Part shown: piece by piece, positions 51,307 through 63,998 of the stretch
How positions within the stretch are numbered: the stretch's first letter is position 1
How the letters are laid out: each line of letters begins with the position of its first letter
NCBI GenBank assembly: GCA_932294295.1
Contig: OW028579.1
Location: forward strand, 32,995,250-33,059,249
Direction of reading: 5' to 3'
Length of the DNA: 64,000 bases
DNA from: Alitta virens
Taxonomy: Eukaryota > Annelida > Polychaeta > Phyllodocida > Nereididae
Program-made: the position numbers and the translations under genes
The notes under the pieces: generated by a model
Database searches by the model: none
What the model saw: only the letters and a program-made list of their open reading frames with translations
Told to the model about the DNA's origin: nothing

Positions 51307-52655
51307 TTCGGAGTAAGTGAAATTTATTCTAGTAAATAACATATAAAGTTTCTTAAATATAAATCTATCCAGTTTGTCAACCTTTGTGTTTTCTTTTCTG
51401 TGTAACTTTAACAAATTCTTAGCTCACATTCGTTGGCAGATGTGCCTTTGCATCTTTCAATGCTTAAGTCAATTATACGTTTTCCATTTTGAATTAACAA
51501 ACATTTACAATCATCCCTATGTATGCGTTAAATTTCCTAAATGTTAGCATACATGCTGAGTTCCTACAAATACAGGTCAATTCGTCAAGCAAATTCGCCT
51601 ACAATCAAGTTGTTGACACATTAGAAGGCCTGATACAAATTCGTTGACAAACCAACTGGTATAAATTTGGGAGACACAGTCGTTGACAAACTTTTGACCA
51701 CAGCAACCATCTCGTTGACAGAAATATGCAAAATCATTGACAGCTAATCTGCCCAATGAACTTTTTCATCGACACGCACTTACTCGAATAACAAAGCATC
51801 CACAGCGGTACACTTGGATGTCCATAACATTTCTGTACTCCAGGTATTTTACGGAGGTGAGTAATACCGTAAAACTGTGTTAGAGGGGCAAGGGGAGATC
51901 GATGGCCGGGAAACATGATAGATACTACATCTAGGAAACACCTGTGTCAGTTATTCTTTTCCTTGTTGTAATTTTGATTAAAATCTTTGTGTTCTATAAT
52001 TGTTATTGCAAACATCTAGCTGTATTCAGTTAGTTCTAAGTAGTTATGGCTTCAATACAAAAGTTAAAATTGACTTCCTGGGGCTGCAGCCACCCTGACC
52101 TACTGCATGGGAAATGGCACTGGTTATTATAAGGTAATTAAGTGTTGACTGTAACAAGAATATTCTTTTTCAAAAAAAGAATAGATACCTGGTGTTGTGT
52201 GTAGAATGCCAGCAGCAATATGCCTACAATGTAAACACTTTAATACTTAGGGAAATCCTGCCAAAACTGTTTTAACTTGCGCTTTCGTACAGTTTTGGGA
52301 GTACAGCTATAAATGGCACACCATAGAACCGCGATACAAAGGCGCAACTTACAAACCAAATTTAGTGATCTGTCAGTAGAAGCAAAGAAAAGTTTGATTA
52401 TTGTACAAATTCAGGCCTCGCAAAATCCCCCTTCCTGCCTACGCTGCTGCTGCGTTGACCCATATATTGGTGTAGCCCCTTCCCTGCCTGTGCTGCCTAC
52501 GCTGCTGCTGCGTTGACCCTTATATTGTCAATCCTCAGAGCGTTATTTCGCTTAAATGTACCTGGTCTGTCATTGAAGTTATGGCCCAGGTATAAAAATA
52601 AACATACTACAGGAAGATAATACTTGACAACTGCAGTATTTGTGATTGGGTAATT

Positions 52656-54022
52656 TTTATTGACCAAAACCCCCCAAATATGCCAATAAGTTGAAAGCCA
52701 GCCAAAATAAGTACAGTTAAAAATAAATAACATGATAGGCCTACTCATTAACAAAAATTATCAATCTAACAACAAACATAACTTTGCATAACAAATTGGA
52801 CACTCAGTAAATTACTAAAATTGATCTCTCATTAGAATTTGTGACACTGGCATTGACATTCTTCAACAGTCCACCTTTCTAAAATTACAAATTTATTGTG
52901 AAAAGGCGGAATCATTGAATTATAAAGCTAAGAACTGCACATCAATAATTGCAGATATAAACACGTACATTTTGGGTTATAACCATGCAAAGTTATTTAT
53001 CAATCAATTATAGGGGTGCAAATTTTCTGACTGATGGGATATGGGTACCAATTAACATGTAATAACTTTTGCATTGAAAAGACATTTTCTAAAAATAAGT
53101 ACTTGATAATTTGGTCAAGTTTTCAAATATGACATTTATTGACCAATATTTTGCAAACAGAACTAGAATATAAAAACATTACGAAAATATTTTGCAAAAA
53201 ACTGTTGAGCAGCCCCAAAAAACAAAGGTGCCTCCAATATTTGAGTACCTCCTAGTTCTTTGCGAGCTTCATCAACTGTACAATAATATTGAGCAGTGTA
53301 CCTTAAATGGGATACTATTCAATCATCAACTTAAATCTATGGTACATTCAAACCAATTTATCTTCATAATTACCAGAAATAGACATTGAGGCATGTTATT
53401 CTTCAGAAATTTTGTGTAATCCATGTAATATTTGCCTGGAATTCCATATATATTAGATGTATTAAACCAAATTTCTCAAAAATAATCATGCCTCAATATC
53501 TCTAATTCAGATAATCAATGATAATATTCAATATTATTCAGATAAAGGTGAAATAAAATGCACTGTTCACAAAGTGAAGTTAAAATGCATAGCCAGGTTA
53601 TATACATCTGTCAGTCAATTAACAAGGATAAGTTTTTTTGTACCATTGCTAATTATTGAACGGCTGACCGGGATGCATCTTGCTTATATGGTGTTTGAGA
53701 CCCCTCGTAGAGGGAGAAATGATTGAACAATATTTGCAAGGATGTGGCACTTCCACCACATGTTTTTCAACATGTTTAAGCAATTCTACTTTATTTGGAC
53801 CATAGTGTCCACAAAGTTTGCACACTCTACCATCCTCTGTAATAAATTTTTCCCTATTTTCCTGGGCGCTGATCCGTGTATGAAATATGATGTGACGTTT
53901 CATGTTGCGGTCATTGGAGTCGTTACTTTTCAAACCGCAGTGGAGACACGTCAAATCCGTTTTTGAGAAGTAGGTGGATCTTATGCTCTGTGAGAAAGCC
54001 AAGATGTTCTTTTTGCTACTGC
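52656..54022 (-). CDS. Zinc-finger terminal exon, cassette B (coding 53649-54022)
   Basis: Acceptor TTTTTTCAAACCAG, phase 1, 124 codons to a stop at 53649. The leader is SSKKNILAFSQSIRSTYFS, then three C2H2 fingers: CLHCGLKSNDSNDRNMKRH..H, CKLCGHYGPNKVELLKHVEKH and CKYC...HHISKMH. It is clearly paralogous to cassettes A and C. Poly(A) signal TTTATT at 52656-52661 (plus) aligns with that of the other cassettes. Confidence 0.82.
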
Positions 54023-54335
54023 CTGGTTTGAAAAAAGATAAAAATACTTCAGTTGCCATCCACAAAACAAATATTCACACACTTTCATTAAGACCCATTT
54101 TTAATGGGTCAGTCGGTAGAAAACACAAAAATCAAATAAAACGTTCTATTATTCTCATCATGTCGGCTGATCCGAGAAGCTAAAAATAATATAAATGCCT
54201 AAATATAAATACACCTACAATCCATGCAATGAGATCTAGACAATCTTATGCGGCTCAATACAGGATAGGATTGAAACCATATATATCCAGAGTCATTACT
54301 ATAGAACCAGCTGACCACTGGGAAGCCCCACAAAC

Positions 54336-54392
54336 CCTACACTACACTACACTACACTACACTACACTACACTACACTACCCTACACTACAC
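54336..54392. repeat. (CTACA)n microsatellite
   Basis: About 11 ACTAC units with one interruption, followed by a CA-rich stretch. It lies in the intron upstream of cassette B. Confidence 0.95.
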
Positions 54393-54504
54393 ACACTCAC
54401 ACCCACACACACACATTCACATGCGGAAGCCACAGTTCATACTTAACAAAACATTGTTTTATTAAAATTCCCCAGTGCTGACACAAACTGACATTACTTT
54501 TACC

Positions 54505-55300
54505 AATTCTGGGAAATTATTTTTTCGGATTTTTGTATTAATAATGGATTTATCAATTCTGGGAAATTAATTTTTCATTTTTATATTAATGATGGATTTA
54601 TCAATTCTGGGAAATTAATTTTTCAGATTTTTATATCAATGATAGATTTGTCAATTCTGGGAAATTTATTTTTCAGATTTTTATATCAATGATGGATTTA
54701 TAAATTCTGGGGAATATATTTTTCAGATTTTTATATTAATGATGGATTTATAAATTCTGGGAAATATATTTTTCAGATTTTTATATCAATGATAGATTTG
54801 TCAATTCTGGGAAATTTGTTTTTCAGATTTTTATATCAATGATGGATTTATCAATTCTGGGAAATATATTTTTCAGATTTTTATATTAATGATGGATTTA
54901 TAAATTCTGGGAAATATATTTTTCAGATTTTTATATCAATGATAGATTTGTCAATTCTGGGAAATTTATTTTTCAGATTTTTATATTAATGATGGATTTA
55001 TAAATTCTGGGAAATATATTTTTCAGATTTTTATATCAATGATAGATTTGTCAATTCTGGGAAATTTATTTTTCAGATTTTTATATTAATGATGGATTTA
55101 TAAATTCTGGGAAATATATTTTTCAGATTTTTATATCAATGATAGATTTGTCAATTCTGGGAAATTTATTTTTCAGATTTTTATATTAATGATGGATTTA
55201 TAAATTCTGGGAAATTTATTTTTCAGATTTTTATATTAATGATGGATTTATAAATTCTGGGAAATATATTTTTCAGATTTGTATATTGATGATGGATTAC
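54505..55300. repeat. 50-bp minisatellite, about 16 copies
   Basis: Each unit starts AATTCTGGGAAAT, has TTTTTCAGATTTTTATAT in the middle and ends in one of two variants: type A GATAGATTTGTC or type B GATGGATTTATA. From about 54900 they alternate A-B, making a 100-bp higher-order unit. The first two copies are more diverged. The unit length is not a multiple of three, so it is not coding. Confidence 0.97.
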
Positions 55301-56280
55301 TTTCATTAAATGTATCATAATGTAACTCCAAGGATGCAGCTAATTGCAAGAGCAGAAAAATCTTTTAACATTCATAACCTAGTTAACACTCAACATTTCA
55401 GAGCACTAATGTCAAATAAAGATCTTGAAGACAATTTACAGCCATGGCCGTAAGTTTTCAGACACTTGCTACAGATGGTGACTATGACACTTTTTCGATT
55501 TGCATTACAGAGCTCTTTAATATCCCCTGGTCATGTATATGGCCTAGAGTATTTCGATGGCATGCATGTCAGTCAGTTTTTCACTCCCTTTTGTCTCTCT
55601 GTTTGTCAACCACACTTATAGACATAAATTCAGGTCTATTGATGCTAAACCCATGGAATTACAGGTAATATACCTCAGAGGAAGACCATAAATGAACTAA
55701 AAAATGGACGACTTGAGACTGTTTTTAGTCACAAGAGTAAAACTCATCAAGAACCTTGTGGCTCTTCACTCAACTCCCACCAGCAAAACATGTGAAAATT
55801 GAGGTTTTTCACTCTGACCAACCATCTGTAACTTCATTTATATATTGGCGTGATTATTGTGCAAATGTATTTTCAAGAAAGAAAATTTGACTAATAAAGA
55901 AAATAATTCAAGAAAAAGTGCTGTAAAGCCAGACCAACATTCAGGTGTTTCAAAGTTTCCGAAAACAGGGTACTTTCTTGAATAAAATTATGTATAGGCT
56001 GTTAATGAGCTACCCTCAAATGGCCATTTTTACTATTACACCCAAAAATGATGGGTTTATCTGCACTGTCAAACTGCGGATATTCCAGGAACAAGGTGGG
56101 CCTAATACAAGCTGCCTGGTGACACTCAATAACAACTGGGACCATGAAAATATTAGATTAGTTTAAATTGTATTATATTTCATATGACACATGTATCTCA
56201 TTAAAATGCAGACCTATCAGCTTCCTACCAGCGCCAGTACATGTCTTAAGGAAGTCTCCCCTTCTTCAGAAATTTACACT

Positions 56281-56319
<39 letters not shown>

Positions 56320-56966
56320 CCTCTTTGTTTTTTGTTTGTATACTTGTTAAATTGTTATGTAAGGTTAAACATTTCTGTGTAAAATAAATAGCGTCTGAGT
56401 CTGAATCACAGAAAAATGGTATATTTGTACATTATTCTTGTCAATACTTCAGAATTCATTAAAACACCGAAAAACCTAATCTAAAACGTTATGCTTGGTC
56501 TTGAAGACTTATTTTAATTTAGGCCTTAAATGTGAGTGCCTGGATTTAAGTCCTGATTTAGTTAATTCATCTCTATGTCACCGTAAGCGGCTGTGGTCTT
56601 AATTCATTTATAGGCCTACTCCACCACGTGACCTTTTCTATTGTTCTTTTGCGGGATATAACCAACGAAAATGTAAGTCAACTTCCTCCTGAGTGCAAAC
56701 TGAACTGTTATGTGTAATAAAGGCATTAAAACAAAACAATCAAATTAGTAAATATGCCTAATGAAGTTTCGGCGCAGGAATATAAGCAACAAAAATGTTA
56801 GCTAACTCCGACTATGAGGGATATAACATGTACTTAAAATTTGATTTCAAGGACACTGTAGCCACTCTGGCCAACTATAGGGCAATGGTAAATATAAAGC
56901 AAATATTGACTGAAAATAACCTACCATAGGAATATGATACAAAAACAGCAGTTCCAGTGATAGATT
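55301..56966. other. Intron between cassettes C and B, no exon seen
   Basis: AT-rich with a (TA)n run at 56288-56315. Positions near 56850-56890 match 52078-52130 and 60222-60265 and mark the cassette duplication boundary. Confidence 0.45.
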
Positions 56967-58907
56967 TTTATTGACAATTTAAACCCCATACATACAACAA
57001 TAAGCTCCGAAGACTAACAAAAATTAAGTGCAGTTAAAAACAAATAACATGATACTCATTAACAAAAATTATCAGCCTAACAACAAACATACCTTTGGCG
57101 TTAAACTTCCCACAAAAATATTTTACTCAATAATCAATTTCATTTACAAGAAGGCCACCCTAGGACACCCAGTAAATTTTATAAATTACAAACGAAAGAA
57201 GGAAAAAAGGGTGCCTTATTAGAATTTATGACTTCTTGTGAAGTCCATGATGACAAAATGAGTTTTAAAATTATCATAATGAAACGGTGAATTATTGAAT
57301 TATAAAGATAATAAAATATAAATAAATACATTTTTGCATCGTAGCCATGGAAAGTAATTATCAATCAATACTATATGAGTGTGCATTTTCTGACTGATCT
57401 GATATGGGTAACAATTACACATGTATAAATACTTAGCTGACTTAATTGGCAATTGTTCATAGTTAAATAAAATTTCAAGATGTTCAAACCATTTAATACA
57501 GACATTCTTATTCCTGTTAATTTTTTTTATATTTACAGTGAAATACAGCATATATAGATTCTGTATACAGAAATATATATGAAAATTGATTGAATAAATG
57601 AGTGTGTCATATCATTGAGATAGAGTTGTTGTTGGCCTAATTCAAATAAACAAACATTTTATAAAATGGGCACATTTACAAATTATAGCTTTGACACGTA
57701 AACACTACAAGTACAATGACACTGTAAACACAGCACAACATTATGATTCAAAATTAAAAAAAAAAAAAACCGCTGAGCCATATACAAAACAAAAATGCTG
57801 CCAATATGAGTACCTGTTATTTCTATGTGAATTTCAACTACAACAATATACAATTGTATTGAGTAAATTGTTACAATTCAATCACAAACTTAAACTTTGT
57901 ATTAGTACCTTAAAACCAATTATAATTGTTATTCATTCATCCTTAACATTCCCAGTAATTATTAAATGAATTGTACCAGATTTCAGAAAACAAACATGCC
58001 TCAATGTCTCTATTTCAGAATTTTCTGATACCAAAGTATATTGATACAGTAATAGGTAGCTGTAGTTAAATGCACTGTTCACAGTTACAATGCATAGCCT
58101 GGTAAACTCAGTCTGTAAACAAGCTTGAAAGTCAGGTGACATGAATATTTTTATTTGTCCAAAATTTACTAATGCACATTTTATACTATAACTGATGCCA
58201 GGCGATTATTCCATCCAAAATTTGCCTTATTGTTAAAAATAGTGCACTGAATGGCCTCAGCCATTTTATTGGGCATTCGTGAGTCAAAAGCTGCCACTAA
58301 TTGTTACACACAATGTTATGACATCACCCAACAATGGATGATGACCTCAAAAGCCACCAAATTTCACCCATTAGATTTCAATGATCCCAGCAAAAAATAA
58401 TTAGGGGTCAATAAGTGCTTTTTTATCACTCAATGCATTTTTTCTTCTTATGAATCTGTTAGGTAGGCAGAATAGATTATAATTGTACATGAAAATGTCA
58501 AAATTTCATGTAATCTGAATTTTAAGGGGCAGTAGTTTTTGGTTCCATTGATAATTACAGCTGACCAACGTGAAGTCTAGCAGTATGAAAAACAAGAGAT
58601 CTCTTAGAAGGCCAAATGGTTGAACAAAATTTGCAATGATGAGGTGTTTCCACCACATGTTTTTCAACATGTTTAAGCAACTCTTCTTTATTTAGACCAA
58701 TGTGTCCACAGAGTTTACACACTCTACCATCCCCAGTTATACACTTTTCTTTATTTTTCTTGGTGCTTATTCGTGTATGTAAAATAATGTGACGTCTGAT
58801 GTTGCGCTCATCTGGGTCGTTACTTTTAAAACCGCACACAAGACATGTCTTGTCTTCTCTGGAGATGTAGGAGTATCTAATGCTCTTCGCTAAAGCCCTG
58901 AAGCTGC
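56967..58907 (-). CDS. Zinc-finger terminal exon, cassette C (coding 58555-58907)
   Basis: Acceptor TTTTTTTCCAACCAG, phase 1, 117 codons to a stop at 58555. The leader is SFRALAKSIRYSYIS, then fingers CLVCGFKSNDPDERNIRRH..H, CKLCGHIGLNKEELLKHVEKH and CKFC...HTARLH. The first two fingers are nearly identical to cassette A, while the third differs most. Poly(A) signal at 56967-56972 (plus TTTATT). Confidence 0.82.
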
Positions 58908-60338
58908 CTGGTTGGAAAAAAAGACAAAAATAAAAGACATTTTATTTTCTGTACAAAAATTACCATAGAGAGCAATAAAACAGTGACATATCATTCAAAT
59001 AGATGAATAAGAGCCATTCGCGTAATAAAAACTTAATTGTAAGAAAACTAAAAGTACACCAATAGCAATGCAAAACAGAAAAACCAGCAAATATTGTCGG
59101 ATATGCCAGTATAAGAAATGTAGACAATGTTATACAAAATCTAAATTTCTCTTTTTGCAAATTGCACACGGAACCATTACTATAAAAGTAACGATAGAAG
59201 TAACTATATAAATAACTACAATAACTAACCACTTGGCCACACAGACCACAACCATGCATTCATTCCATACACACATGCAGTACAGTTAGCATCATGATGC
59301 ACACAACAGCATTATTTCAATAAGTTGTTTATGTATCAAATTAATTTTAAAAGTTTGAAAAGTTGGTCTGGTGATGTAACCTGCAAGCATTAATAACATA
59401 ATTGCTTATATTTTGTGTGCATAACATTAGTAATGTTATCACACAGGTGATGTCGCTAACTAAATAAAATTTGACTTTTATGTCTAACAGTTGATCATCA
59501 CATATGACCAGTTGTCAGCATAAAATACCAAAATAACAAAGTATATAGTCCACACTAGTCCACATTTAAGCCGTAGACTTTAATATTTGTATGACCTTGT
59601 GGACCAATTTAGCCGCAAAGAAAAATGTAATTAATTTTGTTGGCGGAAAGCTTTTAGCTTCTAGCTTGCGTTGTATTATTATATTTCACCACCGACTTCA
59701 GTTAAATTTATCTTATCTTAATCCTCTATGTTGAATGCTCAATATTTATATTTCCAATAAAACTCGAACCAAAGTCGACAGAAAATATTTAAATAATTTA
59801 AATATATAATTTGTCGAGTTGTGTCAATAAACTTTTTATGTCACTCGTGTAAATCCTTAACTCACACAAGTCACATTTGTTGGCAGACCTGCCTTTGCAT
59901 TTTGCCGTAATTTAAAAAAATTCGCAATTAACCTATAGTCATTGTTTCACTTTTTCTAAATTTTGAGCATTTATGCAGAGTTTCTATGCGATTTGAGTTG
60001 CTTGGTCAGGCAAGTCTTTCAGAAAGTCAAAACTTGACCTAACTTGAATTAAATTAAGTAGTCCACTTGCATCCTGGTAGATTCCACTTAGCCAAGATTA
60101 ACTATAATTGCTAATACAAACATCTTAGGTGAAGGATGTTGTATTCGTAGTTCATCAGGTATGCAAACATCTTAAAGTTTGAAGTTTTGGACTACAAAAA
60201 TTAATTAAATTTGACATCAAGCGAACTACAGCCACCCTGACCAACTACTTGGGAAAGGGCAATGGCAATTATGTTGACCATAAATAATACACTGTAGGGA
60301 GATAATATATAACAACATCAGTATATCAGTGGTTAACC

Positions 60339-60344
60339 TTTATT
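60339..60344 (-). terminator. Poly(A) signal region of cassette D
   Basis: AATAAA on minus in the same context as those of cassettes A-C. The zinc-finger exon is 3.3 kb upstream, so an earlier signal (about 63020) may be used instead. Confidence 0.5.
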
Positions 60345-60696
60345 GACATAATCCCACATGACAAGCTTAGAAGTACAGTTAAAAACAAATTATAATATGA
60401 TATTAAACAACAACAATTATCAACCTAACAACTTATAGTCTCCCATTGTTTGGTAAGCTTTGAAGCAATAGAAAGAATGTCGTGTAGGATGAATATCAAT
60501 AGTGCAATAGAAAGGAACTGAAATTCTTAGCCTTTACCAATAAACCACCAATAGAGACTTTTCACTGAAGAGCCCTGAGTTCAGCAAGACATAAGTCCTT
60601 CCTCTCCTCTTATTACTCCCTTTGCTTTTCCGACATAGAAGATAATCACTGAATTATTCATATCTTTCTCAGAAAATTAACAAAAATCAACTGAAT

Positions 60697-60885
60697 GATA
60701 AGGTGTCAAATAGCCATTAAAATGCACTAAAAATACTGCTGCTAGGATGCACTGTACTTCAGCCAATTAGTCAAGGGCGGGAAGTTTTTCAGCCAATAGA
60801 ATTGCAGTATTGTCATAGCCACCTGGTGGAAATATAGAGAACCTTCCGTGAAAATCTACTATAAATACCCATCTGCAAAGTTTGG
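60697..60885 (-). repeat. Dispersed repeat family 1, copy 2
   Basis: Inverted partner of 1213-1395, with ACCTGGTGGAAATATAGAG and CAGCCAATAGAATTGCAGTA. Confidence 0.75.
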
Positions 60886-61249
60886 CCCATTTGCAGAGTT
60901 GCAGGCTTTAATAGCATCTGCCAGCGGACATCACTATTAAGGCCTACCAGCTGTCTCTGCTAGGGACCCTTGAATCTTCAGGGTCCCTGGAAACTGAAGT
61001 GACCTACTTTTACGATATCGCTAGGCTTGCACAATGTAATGCTGACTGAAACTAATTAGTTCCATGTTCGCCGCTCTAGATGGCTTTGCAAAGAGCGTAC
61101 AATATCCTAATTTCGGCGGTTTTGTATTCCTTGAATAATAATGAGCAACTTTGATTCGATGACCATAGGTCAAAAGTGGCTGGGTTAGTTGAACAAGACA
61201 TTTGGTAAGTTGGGCTAAATGAGAATCTGTACATGCTCATGCTGCTCGC

Positions 61250-61710
61250 CTAGTAATTAAAGTGAATATAGATGGCGCTGGGAGTGGAGTTGGACACATT
61301 GGCTGGGACCTGCCTGAGCGTAAACGCGATAGGCAGGTCGGTGCTGTCCATCTCCCATGACTGATTGGCCAAGCACTGAATTTTCTGATTGGCTGTGCTA
61401 TTTTTAGACTGGGGAACACGTTCCGGTCCACCCATTTTCAATTTTAAAGGCAGAGATGAGCACGCACGCTACCGGGAGGAATCCCTCCCGGCTAATGGCA
61501 GCCCCTACCTGCGAACTGCGTCAGCTAGTCGCAGCGGGCCAGCGAATTGGACACAGGCCTACAAGCACGCTAGCTGGCCTAAAGTTGGTTGGTAGGTGTT
61601 TTGGCACAGGTAAATGCAATGGTCTGAAAGTTTCAGAATGCAGCAAATGTTTAAATTTGCGCTATGCAGCTAGCATTGAGTTAAAGAAGCACAAGAGACT
61701 CACAAAATGA
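61250..61710 (+). promoter_or_regulatory. GC-richer, CCAAT-box-bearing patch with a short ORF
   Basis: CpG content rises sharply against AT-rich surroundings. Two inverted CCAAT boxes (TGATTGGCCAAG, TGATTGGCTGTG) lie 20-30 bases apart, upstream of an ATG at 61456 opening 84 codons to 61710. The end of that ORF (ECSKCLNLRYAASIELKKH) resembles half of a C2H2 finger but lacks the second His. It may be a promoter with a small first exon, or an inserted repeat. I do not assign a function. Confidence 0.3.
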
Positions 61711-62309
61711 TTCAGCAAATACTGCATACCATTTATTTTGTATATCTTACTACACCGAAGCATAGATTGGCTAGACTATATTATAAGGTATAACATTAAG
61801 ACTGCTTACATATAATTGCAGTGTGAAACTGTTGCATGCTTTTTAGATAAGTTTATTCAGATCCACTGCAGTTTAATAACATCACATTATATATGAACAA
61901 TACTATAATAAAGTATTTGCCACATTTATCTTTTGGTAAAGTCTTAAACAATAGCGAATTACCACAACCTAACTGAACACATTTAAAAATATGCTTATGA
62001 CTGACAAATTTTAACTAAATATTCAAATTTTCACTAAAAGCCACAGTTCTTAGCTACTATTGAATGAAAAGCTATGCTTTCACACTTTGAAATCTTTATA
62101 CAAACATTGAAAATATACGTTAATATCTATGTTGCTGCATGAACTAACAGCACATGCAATATGCATTTAATGCTTCAGACCTTCTTGGCACTAATTGTAT
62201 GCATCAAGACACACAAAGCTAAATGAAACATATACATTCAATCAGTATTTAATACTACAAACTCAATGCAGAGGAATACTAAGACAACATACAGTTAGTT
62301 TCATTAAAA

Positions 62310-62560
62310 GCAGCACTTCAAATTGAGCCTAGCCAAAGCTGTCATTGCTGGCTACCTAAAACCGGATCTAAAAGTACATATTTATGATATATTACATTAA
62401 TTTCATACATTTGCCAATGTTAAAAACATTTCTGGTGATAATGTAAGCCGACTATTAGCTATGACAGAAGCAGCTGGTTTTAGCACGTTCAGATCACAGT
62501 CAGGTATAGGTCGCTACAGCCGTCTAGAGTCAACTGTTTGCTTATGAAACCAACTGTTTT
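62310..62560 (-). repeat. Dispersed repeat family 2, copy 2
   Basis: Inverted relative of 47790-48080 (shared ATAGGTCGCTAC and CAGCTGGTTTTAGC when read on plus). Confidence 0.7.
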
Positions 62561-63633
62561 ATCCTTTTAAAATACTTCTTTGCAATACATAATAGCTGTA
62601 TTGTATACAGTAGCAATAATCACATTAATGCAATAAACAAATTCCCTAACAATTTATACAGAACGTAAAACGGTATACAAAGAATATTGGAAGCTCTAAA
62701 TACTTAGTTTTCCCACCCTGACAAGTCAAAGCTTGGAAGTATGAGTTGTCCAGGAATTATCAGATCATTTTGTAACATCCCAAACAAGCGTCCATTGTTA
62801 TTTCAACTTTATACCACTTGACAATATATACAATATGAAAAGACAATAAAATACAAATACTGTATTGTTTCTATTTACAAGCTGGGTCTGTAATAGAGTA
62901 ATAATAGGAGTCTTTCCTTCGGCTTTTTTTAACAAGGCCTGTGTACGCTTAATAAAAAAAATATGGTATTGTTAAAACAGACTTCACAAACAGTGCAAAC
63001 TGCATTCAGTATAATTCAATTTTATTTGTCTTTTATCTAATTCCTTCATAGCGATGTATTTACTAATGTTAAAATGTACTTTCAATGAAATCCCCTGGTG
63101 GCAGACATGCTAGCGGCTGTATGCCAAAATGTCTGTCTCCAACACCATATTTAAACTTATTGTACACAAATACTCTTATAGTAAAAATGATTATGGTTGA
63201 AATAAATGCATCTCTCTCTCTCTCTCTGTCAAACTTATAATGAGCACAGTGTGATTACTAAACAATGATGGATTAAACCCCATGAATTATTATCCATCTA
63301 TTTTAATGGGGGTCTTTCCTTAGTCTTTTCTCAAAAAGGCCTGTGTTTGACATTCAAAATTACACTACATTTGGATATTCAAGGTAAATAAACCTGGACT
63401 CCAGTTAGTCCCAGTTTCTACATGGCCAAATGTGCCACATGCGTTTTCCCTGAGAAGGATAAATGCATGGAAAACGCATGGTTTTTGACTAGTTAAAATG
63501 TGGTGAAAACCATGCGTTTTCCATGCGTTCATCTAAATGCATGGAAAACGCACGTAGCCCAATTGGCCATGTAATCAAGATGATTTGGTGTTACATGCAA
63601 TCAATCATTAACAAATTAATATCACAGAAACAA

Positions 63634-63998
63634 TTATTCTGTCAAATCAATCAAGCTACCTTTGTGCGCGAGTCCATGTCTGCGAAGTCCTGCACCACCA
63701 TCAAATACAGCTTCACAGAGCTTGCATGTATAAGCTGAACCTTGCAAATAATGTTTCTTTACATGTGTGATTAATTTTGATCGACTACTTATATGATAAC
63801 CACAAAGCATGCACGTTCTCCTATCATCGGTTAGACACGATTTAATAGGTCTTTTATCGGCAATCCGCGTGTGCACAATAATATGTTTTTGGATATTGAA
63901 CAGTTGACTGTCTTTAAGACCACATAATTTGCAGCAATATTTTTCCCCTTTAGAGATGAATTTACTTCTGATTTCCAAGGCTAAAAGCTTGCTGCTGT
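63634..63998 (-). CDS. Zinc-finger terminal exon, cassette D (most diverged)
   Basis: Runs from the right edge, where the last two bases read AG on the minus strand and are probably the acceptor, to a stop at 63634. The leader SSKLLALEIRSKFIS aligns with cassettes A-C, then fingers CKLCGLKDSQLFNIQKH..H, CMLCGYHISSRSKLITHVKKH and CKLCEAVFDGGAGLRRH..H. Same phase as the others. Its sequence divergence suggests it is the oldest copy or under different selection. Confidence 0.78.
   Translation of the reverse strand, partial: SSKLLALEIRSKFISKGEKYCCKLCGLKDSQLFNIQKHIIVHTRIADKRPIKSCLTDDRRTCMLCGYHISSRSKLITHVKKHYLQGSAYTCKLCEAVFDGGAGLRRHGLAHKGSLIDLTE

Noticed and set aside
54229..54465. ORF rich in Thr-Leu-His-Tyr repeats
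   Set aside because: Translation of the CTACA microsatellite.
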